This document shows, piece by piece, positions 1 to 7,445 of a DNA stretch of 9,167 nucleotides (positions within the stretch are counted from its first letter, which is position 1; each line of letters opens with the position of its first letter). Both the position numbers and the translations under genes were made by a program. Source of the DNA: Chitinophagaceae bacterium (GTDB taxonomy: Bacteria; Bacteroidota; Bacteroidia; Chitinophagales; Chitinophagaceae); NCBI GenBank assembly GCA_020853515.1, contig JADYYU010000372.1, positions 1 to 9,167 of the forward strand. The letters are read 5' to 3'. The notes under the pieces were generated by a model, which did not search any database, was not told where the DNA came from, and saw nothing but the letters and a program-made list of their open reading frames with translations.

Positions 1-2874
1 ATTTGGTGCCGAGAATGTATTGATCGTTACAAAACCGGCAATATTATCATTGTCGATCGTGTACATCTGCAGTTCAAGCACATCGCCTACACTGACAGGA
101 ATGCTCTGACTGCCGTTTTGCACATTGCCACCTCCAATAATGAAAGCACTGAATACAACCGGTGCGCCGCCATTGATAGTATATCTTGGATAGTCGAAGA
201 TAGAACCGAAAGCATCAGCATGGTTATATGTCCAGTTGAACGTCACATTTCCGTTGCAACCCACGGTTCTTGAGTATTTGGTTACACCCGGAGTACCTGA
301 CAGATTCGTGCCGGAACTGATAATGATATTGGCCGGAGCACCTGCAGCATTTACGGTACCATTGGAATTAGTTACGCTAAATGCCCAGTTGGCAGGTGCA
401 TAATAACCTGCAAAGTCACTGATATTACCAGTACATGAAGGGGTAGCCGCGCCTGTAATAGTGGTGGTGCTGCCTAAACAAATAGTAAGGGGAGATGCAC
501 TGCCGGTGCCTGTATTGACAGGATTCACCGTTACAACCGCAGTTGCTGTGCCTGTACAGCCGTTACCGTCTGTACCGGTTACAGTATAAGTAGTGGTTGT
601 CAGTGGTGTAAAGGGTACATTGTCGATGACACCACCAGACCAGGTAAAAGGTACTATTGGAGCACTGCTGCCTGCCAGCGTTACCGGGGTACCTTCACAT
701 ACTGTGATAGAAGCAGGTACTGCTGTTACTACAGGAGGTGCAGGGTGTACATTAACTGTGATAGGGATACGAGGTGATGAAGGACAGGTGGTGATACTCC
801 AGGTAATCACTACCTGACCATTGCCTGTATTATTTACCAGATTGATAGGTGAAGTTCCGATATTGTAAGATCCTCCACCACCGCCATTGGTTGGGGTATG
901 ATAAGATCCGCCACCGCCGGAATAACCGCCACCGCCGCCGGCACCATTGTTACCGCCGCCGCCGCCGCCGCCATAGCCACCTAAGTCCACATTAGCGGTG
1001 CATGAAGGACCACCGGTACCATTATTTGTAAAGCTGAGGCCAAATTGGGTATTGCAACATCCGCCATTGGCAGAGCCGTTGGTCAGTAAACCACCGCCAT
1101 TGCCTGAACAGGCATTTTGATTAGTTGCTCCATTGCCACCTACACCACCAATTCCAAAATTAGAAGGATAGCCTGCAGGTGTTGAATAACCATTTAAACC
1201 ATTATTTGTAACTACTGCATCAATACCAACTGGAGTGAGCGTACCATGTCGGCCGCCACCACCACCGGCAGCAATCATCGGAGTATTGGCCAGGTCAGTT
1301 ACAAAAGTACCGCCACCACCACCGGCACCCGGAGATGCAGGTGAACCGCCGCCCATCTGACCTACCATTACTTTCAACTGCTGACCGGGTGTTACATTGA
1401 ATGTACCGGTCATGTTAGCGCCAAGACCACCGGAACCGGCCGGTGAAGAACCGCCGGCACCACCCTGAGCGCCTTTTGCATTAATCGTAATGCTGGTGAT
1501 ACCTGCAGGAACTGTAAAGTTCTGCATCGCACCTGTATAAGTAAAAGTTTGAGAACCCACTATATTAGAATAGGCTTCTGCATAATAAGTTGTTGTAACC
1601 GCAGGTGAAACCGGAAAGTTAGCACCACTTGGACTAGAACCCAATAAAGTGCCCCCCACTGCTGCAGAATACCAGTTAATGGTACTGCCCGGAGTACCTG
1701 TTCCGCTTAACTGTGAAGTACCACCACCGCACAATAGATTAGGTGTAGCAGTTACAGGATTAGGCTGTGCCTGCATAGGACTCACAGAAATAGCAACGGT
1801 AGAAGTGCCTGTACAACCTGCTGCTGTAGTGGCTGTTACTGTGTACACTGTAGAGGTAGGAGGTGTAACTGTCTGATTCGCACCGACCAGTCCACCCGGA
1901 TTCCAGGTATACGAAATCCCGTTTCCGGTTACAGAAATATTTGCACTTCCGCCTGCGCAGATAACCGGATTGGGAGTACTGGTCGTAATTGCAACCGTAT
2001 TAACTGTGAAAATAGAAGAACTTACGCCAGTACCTGCACATGGTGCAGTAACTGCAATGAGACCGGTAGTTCCGGCACCTACAATCGCAGTGATTTGATT
2101 TGCATTATTAATTACAAATGACTGTACCGGAGTACCACCAATTGTAACTGCGTTTGCATTTGTAAAACCAGTCCCTGTAATTACCACAGACGTACCTGCT
2201 CCTGCACAGGCAGAATTAGGTGTAAATGAACTAATCGTTGGTGGTGCACCCGGAGGAGGCATAAATGAAATCCCTTCGTTAGCGGCAGACGACCAGCTTG
2301 CAGCATTACGTCCTGCAACTACTGTTCCCAATGCGCCGCTCTGAATACCCATGGTAGCAGTACGGCCGGCGTGAATGTTATTTGTAGACATCATTCTGAT
2401 TTCACCGGTAGTTTCAAATAATTGAATCTGAACAGTGGCGTTATTAGCCGGTGAGCAGCAATAACCGATGCTGAAATAATCTATACAAAATATCCTGTTA
2501 GGTGCTACACCAGATACGAAATAGCGATAAGCAACACTACCGGTAGTGTACATATCATCCCAGCTCCATGCTATGATGGTACTTGCAAAAACATTGTTTG
2601 GCAAAGCACCACCCGAGCAACATCCGCTACCGATACCAGCGTTGAATGAAAGCAATCCGTTGGTTGAAATATGGCATGTTGTATAGTTAGTACAATAAAA
2701 AGGAAAGCTAAAGCCGATCGGGACATTAGCTGTAACGATATCATCGCCACCTGAAAGGTTAACCGGTGATACCGGTGCGATGATGTTATATGCAGTGGGG
2801 CCTGTTGTATAGACCTGCCCGAAAGACCATGTGCATATAAACGATAAAATAAATGCTAGTAAAAGTTTTTTCAT
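1..2874 (-). CDS. Large secreted multidomain Ig-like / glycine-rich surface protein (C-terminus outside window)
   Basis: I checked the frame codon by codon: it stays open from the ATG at 2874 to the left edge (958 codons, no stop), so the C-terminus is missing. Residues 1-20 form a Sec signal peptide (MKKLLLAF..., likely cut before Gln20). Residues ~21-205 are a beta-rich domain with paired cysteines, of the type that opens many Bacteroidota secreted proteins. An IPT/TIG domain follows at ~211-288. Ig-like domains lie at ~289-362, ~368-440 (CHU_C-type) and ~705-785, each ending in a TYTVT- or TYYAE-like strand. Residues ~442-692 are a glycine-rich domain resembling the ALK/LTK glycine-rich region, with GGGGSY motifs. 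Residues ~812-958 are a further beta-sandwich-like module (NWTYNHAD..., SVGDVLELQMYTIDND). The likely role is a T9SS-exported adhesin or matrix protein. Export by T9SS is inference, because the sorting tail would lie outside the window. The start lies 3 bp after the stop of the small upstream gene, so the two are probably cotranscribed. Confidence 0.9.
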   Translation of the reverse strand, partial: MKKLLLAFILSFICTWSFGQVYTTGPTAYNIIAPVSPVNLSGGDDIVTANVPIGFSFPFYCTNYTTCHISTNGLLSFNAGIGSGCCSGGALPNNVFASTIIAWSWDDMYTTGSVAYRYFVSGVAPNRIFCIDYFSIGYCCSPANNATVQIQLFETTGEIRMMSTNNIHAGRTATMGIQSGALGTVVAGRNAASWSSAANEGISFMPPPGAPPTISSFTPNSACAGAGTSVVITGTGFTNANAVTIGGTPVQSFVINNANQITAIVGAGTTGLIAVTAPCAGTGVSSSIFTVNTVAITTSTPNPVICAGGSANISVTGNGISYTWNPGGLVGANQTVTPPTSTVYTVTATTAAGCTGTSTVAISVSPMQAQPNPVTATPNLLCGGGTSQLSGTGTPGSTINWYSAAVGGTLLGSSPSGANFPVSPAVTTTYYAEAYSNIVGSQTFTYTGAMQNFTVPAGITSITINAKGAQGGAGGSSPAGSGGLGANMTGTFNVTPGQQLKVMVGQMGGGSPASPGAGGGGGTFVTDLANTPMIAAGGGGGRHGTLTPVGIDAVVTNNGLNGYSTPAGYPSNFGIGGVGGNGATNQNACSGNGGGLLTNGSANGGCCNTQFGLSFTNNGTGGPSCTANVDLGGYGGGGGGGNNGAGGGGGYSGGGGSYHTPTNGGGGGSYNIGTSPINLVNNTGNGQVVITWSITTCPSSPRIPITVNVHPAPPVVTAVPASITVCEGTPVTLAGSSAPIVPFTWSGGVIDNVPFTPLTTTTYTVTGTDGNGCTGTATAVVTVNPVNTGTGSASPLTICLGSTTTITGAATPSCTGNISDFAGYYAPANWAFSVTNSNGTVNAAGAPANIIISSGTNLSGTPGVTKYSRTVGCNGNVTFNWTYNHADAFGSIFDYPRYTINGGAPVVFSAFIIGGGNVQNGSQSIPVSVGDVLELQMYTIDNDNIAGFVTINTFSAPN
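955..972. repeat. (GCC)6 trinucleotide run inside the glycine-rich coding region
   Basis: Six perfect GCC triplets read as six consecutive glycine codons (GGC) on the minus strand, at about residues 635-640 of the large surface protein. Flanking sequence at roughly 895-975 is also dominated by GCC/ACC triplets. Slippage by whole units would lengthen or shorten the glycine run without breaking the frame. Confidence 0.8.
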
Positions 2875-2877
2875 TTT

Positions 2878-3234
2878 CTATTTTGTTTTTTTGTTCGATT
2901 TTTTATATCCAATTAAATCCAGATGATTGACATAATCTTCCCCGTAAATACCGAATAATGATTGTTCGCGTACGCAGGCTGAAGCAGCCTTGTTTTCAAT
3001 ATTAGCATTAAGCTGGGCAATAACTTTCGGATCCGAAACGGTATATGGCCCTCCTGCGAGTGTCAGCAGTTGCTGATGCAATTCAGGACAACTTTTTAAC
3101 GCGGACATTTTAAGATCATAATTTGAAACATGTGTTGAAGACGATGCCACCGATTGCCTTGAATTTGGTGTCTGCGCATAGGCGGAAAGGCAAAACCCAC
3201 CCAATAACAGTAATGTGTAAAAAATTCTCTTCAT
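2878..3234 (-). CDS. Small secreted protein of unknown function (118 aa)
   Basis: I do not recognise a family. The frame could open at an ATG at 3300, but I chose the ATG at 3234. It begins a clean signal peptide (MKRIFYTLLLLGGFCLSAYA, likely cut before Gln21), whereas the 22 residues before it are basic and do not look like a secreted N-terminus. The mature part is about 98 residues: a Ser/Thr-rich stretch, then a mostly helical-looking segment with two cysteines (Cys49, Cys87) that could form one disulfide, and a Lys-rich tail (YKKSNKKTK). The TAG stop is followed by AAA and then the ATG of the large surface protein, so the two genes are almost certainly one transcript and may be translationally coupled. 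The partner could be a periplasmic or surface accessory of the large protein. That is inference from position only. Confidence 0.75.
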   Translation of the reverse strand: MKRIFYTLLLLGGFCLSAYAQTPNSRQSVASSSTHVSNYDLKMSALKSCPELHQQLLTLAGGPYTVSDPKVIAQLNANIENKAASACVREQSLFGIYGEDYVNHLDLIGYKKSNKKTK

Positions 3235-3496
3235 ATTTGAATTAGTGTTTAAAATGCCTACTCTTGGATGCGTTTTTCGGCTCCGACGCTTTTTTTGCAA
3301 GGTAAAGTTGCGGGAAAATTATCTTATTACCAATTTATTCACCACTTTTTTTAAATGTCAGACTAAAGCATCCCTCATTGTGCAGAGGGGATGTCTGCCT
3401 TATGAAACCTGTTCATCCGGACTGATTCAGGAAACAAATCATTTTGCAAAGCGCAAAAAATGCCATCTGATCGATAAAATATTTCTATTTTTGGAG
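3235..3496. other. Divergent intergenic region between the surface-protein operon and plsC
   Basis: About 260 bp should hold the promoters for both directions. On the plus strand, TATTTTTG at 3486-3493 matches the Bacteroidota -7 box TAnnTTTG, but I see no TTTG at the expected upstream distance, so I do not call a promoter. A hairpin with an 8-bp stem and one bulged G (CATCCCTC at 3369-3376, GAGGGGATG at 3385-3393) lies in the middle. It lacks a T-run on either side and is not a terminator. The plsC frame is open through this whole region back to 3245, but its translation there is rich in Cys, Lys and Phe and does not resemble the family. Confidence 0.4.
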
Positions 3497-4306
3497 GTGT
3501 TGAAAAAAGGATTGCAGTTTATCTATTTCTCCTATTTTGTATCGCTTTTTGCTGTACTGATTCTGATTTCATTTCCTTTAACAATGCTGTTTTTGCTTTT
3601 GCCAAAAAAAATAAGAGACTACGCCATGTTCAGCATGATGAAAGCGGGAAGTCATATTTTACTGGTCGGTAGTGGCATTATTCCAAGAAACTTGTTTCGT
3701 AAGCGTACCGATTTTTCAAAATCATATATTATTATTCCCACCCACAAAAGTTATATCGAAGCAGCCAGTCTTTATACCAGTATCCCTTTCCTTTTTAAAA
3801 CACTGGGCAAAAAAGAATTGGAAAAAGTTCCTCTTTACGGTCTGATTTTTAAGACGGTCTGTATCAGTGTCGACCGCAGTTCACTCAGTGCGAGGGCTCT
3901 GAGCTTCAGAAAAATAAAAAATGAATTGGGAGAAGGGATGTCAGTGACAATCTTTCCGGAGGGCACTTTTGAAGATCAGCCTCATCATCAGCTTTTACCT
4001 TTTCAGGATGGGTGTTTTACGCTGGCCATTATGGAGCAAACCGATTTACTGCCTGTCATTTATCCGGATTCCTGTGCACGCATGCATCCTTCAAAATTTA
4101 CGCAGATTACGCCGGGTATGAATCGTGCCGTATTTCTGCCTCCCGTTTCTGTTCAAGGATTTCAAAAAAAAGATCTGCCGCATTTAAAGCGCTATACCCA
4201 GCATTTTATGCAAAGTTGTTTCGATCACCTTGTAAGCAGTGGTGCAGGCAGTGTTTATGATTTTGCCCTTAATTATCAGAAAAATAATCCAATTTTACCT
4301 CATTGA
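3497..4306 (+). CDS. plsC: PlsC-like 1-acyl-sn-glycerol-3-phosphate acyltransferase
   Basis: This is a membrane-associated lysophosphatidate acyltransferase-type enzyme, which would transfer a fatty acyl group to the sn-2 position during phospholipid synthesis. With the GTG start at 3497 it has 269 aa, normal for the family. An N-terminal membrane segment (~8-35) is followed by motif I as PTHKSYIE (His83, Glu88), motif II around VDRSS (Asp126-Arg127), motif III FPEGTF (153-158) and a motif IV-like PVIYP (186-190). The usual motif I is H-x4-D, so H-x4-E is a conservative but noteworthy change. The frame is open back to an ATG at 3245 (353 aa), but that extension is not family-like and would run almost to the divergent start. 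GTG 3497 or TTG 3500 gives a typical N-terminus, so the start is uncertain. Other substrates, such as ornithine lipid precursors, cannot be excluded. The stop lies one base before the priA start, indicating cotranscription. Confidence 0.85.
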   Translation: MLKKGLQFIYFSYFVSLFAVLILISFPLTMLFLLLPKKIRDYAMFSMMKAGSHILLVGSGIIPRNLFRKRTDFSKSYIIIPTHKSYIEAASLYTSIPFLFKTLGKKELEKVPLYGLIFKTVCISVDRSSLSARALSFRKIKNELGEGMSVTIFPEGTFEDQPHHQLLPFQDGCFTLAIMEQTDLLPVIYPDSCARMHPSKFTQITPGMNRAVFLPPVSVQGFQKKDLPHLKRYTQHFMQSCFDHLVSSGAGSVYDFALNYQKNNPILPH

Positions 4307-4307
4307 A

Positions 4308-4760
4308 ATGAAATTTGCAGATGTAATATTACCCCTTGCTGTAGCCAATACCTACACTTTTGGCGTGCCATTGGAATTGCAGTCGTTGGCTATGGTAGGC
4401 TGCAGGGTAGAAGTGCAGTTTGGCAAAAGGAAAATATACAGCGGCATTATTCATCGGCTGCACGATCATAAACCTGAAATGTACGAAGTAAAACCAATCC
4501 GTTCATTACTCGATGAAGGGCCCATCGTAACTGAAAGCCAGATCAAATACTGGCAATGGATCGCATCTTACTATATGTGTACCATCGGCGAAGTGATGAG
4601 TGCAGCCTTACCAGCCTATATGAAACTGGAAAGCGAAACTTATCTGGTTTTGAACGATGACGTGCAGATTGACCATCAGGTGCTGACTGATGATGAATTT
4701 ATGGTACTGCAGGCTTTGCAGATTAGAAAGGAAAAGAAAGATCACAAAGACAAAAAGTAA
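4308..4760 (+). pseudogene. priA: Truncated priA: primosomal protein N' DNA-binding N-terminus only
   Basis: PriA is a DEXH-box helicase of roughly 800 residues that reloads the replisome at stalled forks. Only 150 residues are present. Residues 1-105 match the 3'-DNA-binding domain well: ADVILPL, NTYTFGVP, GCRVEVQFGKRK..GI, then WQWIASYYMCTIGEVMSAALP. Residues ~106-142 (LTDDEFMVLQALQIRKE) match the entry to the winged-helix region. The sequence then turns into KKDHKDKK and stops. The helicase lobes, Walker motifs and zinc-binding cysteines are absent. The ATG at 4308 gives the canonical N-terminus; an in-frame ATG at 4239 lies inside plsC and adds non-homologous residues. The stop is only 6 bp from the stop of convergent hom, whose own C-terminus looks intact. 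I read this as a gene cut by a rearrangement, with the break near 4734-4760. An assembly join is an alternative. Confidence 0.85.
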
Positions 4761-4766
4761 GCGATT

Positions 4767-6011
4767 TTAATACAAAACCGCTACCTCCTTTCTCTCCGGA
4801 ATGAGTGGCACCAAAGATTTCTGTGATTTTTGAACAGCAGGCATTTCAATGACAGAAACATTCGCTGAGCTGGAAATCAGTTGCAGGTTGGCCAGTGAAA
4901 TTACCCCTGTCAGGTAATGACCCGAATCGCCTGAAAAGACTGCTGAAATATGTGTAAACAAACTTTTGTCTATCCTCGCTTCTCCCTTCCAGCTTACGTA
5001 AACTGATATGTTATAGTCTGTCTCTAATTCCGGCCCTGTCTGATTATCTGATTTTTTATATTCATAGCGGTAACCATAGTTCAAAGCGCTGATATCACTG
5101 AGTACCGCCGAAGCAGTGGGATAGCGGCCGGCCCCTTTACCATATAAAAATTGTTCATCAGCCAGCATTGAGCCGATCAGAATTCCGTTATATTCATTGT
5201 GAACATGACTCAACTGACTATGCGGCTGAATAAATTGCGGCAGCACATACGCAACAATTTTCTGTTGCTTGCTGAAAAAGGCTTTTGCAAGTAATTTAAC
5301 CGACAAGCCCTTTTCGCGGGCATAGTTGATATCTTCGCCGCTGATACCGGTAATTCCTTTTCTGAATATTTGTGCCGGTTTCACATGTAGTCCAAAAGTA
5401 TGTTTCAACAATAAGGTGAGCTTATTTTGAGCATCAAAACCCTCTACATCCAGCGCGGGATCGCTTTCAGCAAAACCTGCCTGCTGTGCGGCCAGCAGCG
5501 CTTCTGCGTATGGAATTTGCCGGTCGCACATAGCAGTCAAGATGAAATTGGTAGAGCCATTGACAATGCCGCTGATACTTTGCAGCAAATCGTTATTGTA
5601 ATATTCTTCAAGATTGCGGAGTATCGGTATGCTGCCACAAACCGCTGCCTCGTACAACAGCGAAACCTTGTGTTTGCGTTGCAACATAATGAGTTCGGTT
5701 AAATGAAACGCCAGCATCTTCTTATTTGCTGTCACCACATTTTTACCCCTGGTTATACTTTGTCTCACTATTTCAAAAGCTGCGTCGGCGTCATCAATAA
5801 GCTCAACAACCGTATCAATTTCAGGATCATCAATGATGGTTTTCAGATCGGTCGTAAATAAATTTTCAGGTGCATTTCTGTTTTTATGTGCCTGTTTTAC
5901 GCCGATCTTTTTTATGCAGACCTGCAAGCCCGGGGTTTGATGAATCACGTGGTAAACGCCTTCGCCAACTACGCCGAAACCAATCAGCCCGATATTTTTA
6001 ATTTGAATCAT
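4767..6011 (-). CDS. hom: Homoserine dehydrogenase (monofunctional)
   Basis: The enzyme reduces aspartate semialdehyde to homoserine with NAD(P)H in the cytoplasm, the branch point to threonine and methionine. The 414-aa protein starts with a Rossmann fold (GFGVVG, 11-16), followed by VVELIDD (68-74) and TANKKML (94-100). The signature GIVNGSTNFIL is at 148-158. The active-site block AESDPALDVEGFDAQNK is at 181-197; by alignment to the yeast enzyme, Glu182, Asp188, Asp193 and Lys197 correspond to Glu208, Asp214, Asp219 and Lys223. YGKGAGRYPTASAVLSD lies near the end of the catalytic domain. There is no aspartate kinase domain. The last ~90 residues form an extra C-terminal part that I do not confidently assign as ACT. 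The gene lies 126 bp downstream of metB on the same strand. I saw no terminator or good promoter in that gap, so it is probably under the same SAM riboswitch. Confidence 0.94.
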   Translation of the reverse strand: MIQIKNIGLIGFGVVGEGVYHVIHQTPGLQVCIKKIGVKQAHKNRNAPENLFTTDLKTIIDDPEIDTVVELIDDADAAFEIVRQSITRGKNVVTANKKMLAFHLTELIMLQRKHKVSLLYEAAVCGSIPILRNLEEYYNNDLLQSISGIVNGSTNFILTAMCDRQIPYAEALLAAQQAGFAESDPALDVEGFDAQNKLTLLLKHTFGLHVKPAQIFRKGITGISGEDINYAREKGLSVKLLAKAFFSKQQKIVAYVLPQFIQPHSQLSHVHNEYNGILIGSMLADEQFLYGKGAGRYPTASAVLSDISALNYGYRYEYKKSDNQTGPELETDYNISVYVSWKGEARIDKSLFTHISAVFSGDSGHYLTGVISLANLQLISSSANVSVIEMPAVQKSQKSLVPLIPERKEVAVLY

Positions 6012-6137
6012 TTTTCTGTATTTTTTTAAAAGTTAATTTTCTGGATGTTACACCCTGCATGGCTTTCGGCCTGTGCAACTATTCAGGTGAGTTATAGTCA
6101 GCTACTTAACCGTTTGCTGTTTTTAATGCTGAAACGT

Positions 6138-7313
6138 TCACTGCGTTGCTACAGCCTGCTTCAACTGCTGCAAATGGGCAAAGGTCGACTGCAGATCTAC
6201 GATCAGATCGTCGGCTTCTTCGATACCACATGAAAGTCTGATCAGTGAATCCCTGACTCCGGAAGCAATCCTTTTTTCCTGAGGAATTGATTTATGGGTC
6301 ATGAGTGCCGGCTGACAGATTAAACTTTTTACCCCTCCCAGACTTTCGGCCAGTTTAAATAATTTGGTACTACTAACAAATAAAGTGGCTGCTTCAAGGG
6401 TATCTGTGGCAAGGCTGAATGAAAGCACTCCGCCATATAAATGCCCCTGTTGCTGTGTCGCAATCGCATGATTTTTATGTGACGACAGCCCGGGATAATA
6501 CACTTTGGCTACTTCCGGCTGAACCTCTAAAAATGAGGCGATCCTGAACGCATTGCTGCATTGCTTTGGCACCCGCAAAGCCAGTGTTTCTATGCCACGT
6601 ATCAGCAGCCAGCAGTCCTGTGGACCGAGTATACCACCGGAGGCATTCTGTATGAATTTAATTTTATCGGCCAGTGTTTCATCTTTTACAATCACCAGTC
6701 CTGCTACCAGATCGCTGTGTCCGCCAAGGTATTTTGTGCCGCTATGAATCACAATATCGGCACCCAGCACCAGTGGTTTTTGTATGAGAGGCGATGCAAA
6801 GGTGTTATCAACTACCAGCCAGGCGTTGCAGGATGCTGCAATTTTTGAAATGGTGCGGATGTCACTGATTTTTAGGGTTGGATTGGTGGGTGTTTCGAGC
6901 CAGATCAGCTTTGTTTTTTCATTGACAAAATCAATGATATTTTCAGCCCGGGTCGTATCCACATAGTGAACCCGGATACCGAATTTTTCGTAAATATGTG
7001 TAAACAGTCTGAAGGCTCCGCCATAAATATCATCTACGGCAATGATCTCATCACCGGTAGATAACAGCTTTAAAACGGCATCGATTGCGGCAAGACCTGT
7101 TGCAAATGCAAAAGAAGCGTACCCATTTTCTAAACCGGAAACCAGTTTTTCAAGCACGGCCCTTGTTGGGTTATTGCTTCTGGCATAATCGTAGCCTTTA
7201 TTGATGCCCGGTGCTTCCTGCACAAAGGTGGCTGTTTGATAAATGGGGGTGGAAATAGAACCGGTTAAGGGATCTACCGGTATGCTGTGAATAATTTGTG
7301 TGTTGTTGCTCAT
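6138..7313 (-). CDS. metB: Cystathionine gamma-synthase-type Cys/Met metabolism PLP enzyme
   Basis: This PLP-dependent trans-sulfuration family enzyme (391 aa, normal length) probably joins O-acyl-homoserine to cysteine, giving cystathionine for methionine synthesis. Visible motifs are the YDYARSNNPTR phosphate-binding segment (41-51), a glycine/alanine-rich cofactor loop FATGLAAIDA (70-79), VVDNTFASP (167-175, with Asp169 expected to contact the pyridine nitrogen) and SGTKYLGGHSD (191-201) carrying the Schiff-base Lys194. The sequence GGVKSLICQPALMTHKSIP and the C-terminal LIRLSCGIE carry the substrate-carboxylate region. The ATG at 7313 gives a standard N-terminus. The family includes cystathionine gamma- and beta-lyases and O-acetylhomoserine sulfhydrylase, which motifs alone separate poorly. 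The SAM riboswitch upstream and hom downstream favour the biosynthetic gamma-synthase reading. Confidence 0.88.
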   Translation of the reverse strand: MSNNTQIIHSIPVDPLTGSISTPIYQTATFVQEAPGINKGYDYARSNNPTRAVLEKLVSGLENGYASFAFATGLAAIDAVLKLLSTGDEIIAVDDIYGGAFRLFTHIYEKFGIRVHYVDTTRAENIIDFVNEKTKLIWLETPTNPTLKISDIRTISKIAASCNAWLVVDNTFASPLIQKPLVLGADIVIHSGTKYLGGHSDLVAGLVIVKDETLADKIKFIQNASGGILGPQDCWLLIRGIETLALRVPKQCSNAFRIASFLEVQPEVAKVYYPGLSSHKNHAIATQQQGHLYGGVLSFSLATDTLEAATLFVSSTKLFKLAESLGGVKSLICQPALMTHKSIPQEKRIASGVRDSLIRLSCGIEEADDLIVDLQSTFAHLQQLKQAVATQ

Positions 7314-7351
7314 TGTAATGTCTTTTTTTTTGATGAAGAATATTTTGCGTC

Positions 7352-7386
7352 AAAAAAACAGGCCCGAGATGAATCTAGTTTGCCTG
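7352..7386 (-). terminator. Possible second intrinsic terminator-like hairpin in the metB leader
   Basis: On the minus strand CAGGC (7386-7382) can pair with GCCTG (7363-7359), followed at once by seven U (7358-7352). The roughly 18-nt interior can add AGA/TCT around a TTCA loop. The stem is short, so termination strength is doubtful. The segment just upstream on the transcript (GACAG.CTGTC, with outer TGCC...GGCA at 7410-7381) overlaps the CAGGC strand and could compete with it. Confidence 0.3.
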
Positions 7387-7445
7387 ACAGTCTGTCGACT
7401 TTCGCTGGCAAAAAGAATATTCTATCGGCTTATACCGTTGCAGTA

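Noticed and set aside
593..1876. Two short plus-strand ORFs (593-817, 1649-1876) within the left third
   Set aside because: They lie antisense to the open 958-codon frame and give Val/Thr/Gly-rich translations that mirror its repeats. No independent start signals or domains.
3267..3297. Terminator-like GCGT...ACGC followed by T7 on the plus strand
   Set aside because: The stem is only 4 bp with a 12-nt loop and there is no plus-strand gene upstream to terminate.
3235..3300. Longer start (ATG 3300) for the small secreted protein
   Set aside because: It would bury the signal peptide behind 22 basic residues. The ATG at 3234 gives a canonical secreted N-terminus.
3297..3334. Possible minus-strand promoter (TACCTTG with upstream TTG) for the surface-protein operon
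   Set aside because: The -7 box lacks one T and the spacing of about 26 nt is too long for the Bacteroidota consensus.
4012..4260. 82-aa plus-strand ORF inside plsC
   Set aside because: Out-of-frame shadow of a clearly family-matching gene.
5427..5702. 91-aa plus-strand ORF antisense to hom
   Set aside because: Shadow of the conserved homoserine dehydrogenase frame; no homology recognised.
6012..6137. A second SAM-family riboswitch or promoter between metB and hom
   Set aside because: I looked for S-box and SAM-II-like cores and for TTTG/TAnnTTTG. Only TAACTTTT without a -33 box was found.
6045..6966. Several plus-strand ORFs of 60-95 aa (6045-6966)
   Set aside because: All lie mostly antisense to metB, whose PLP motifs make the minus strand the coding one.
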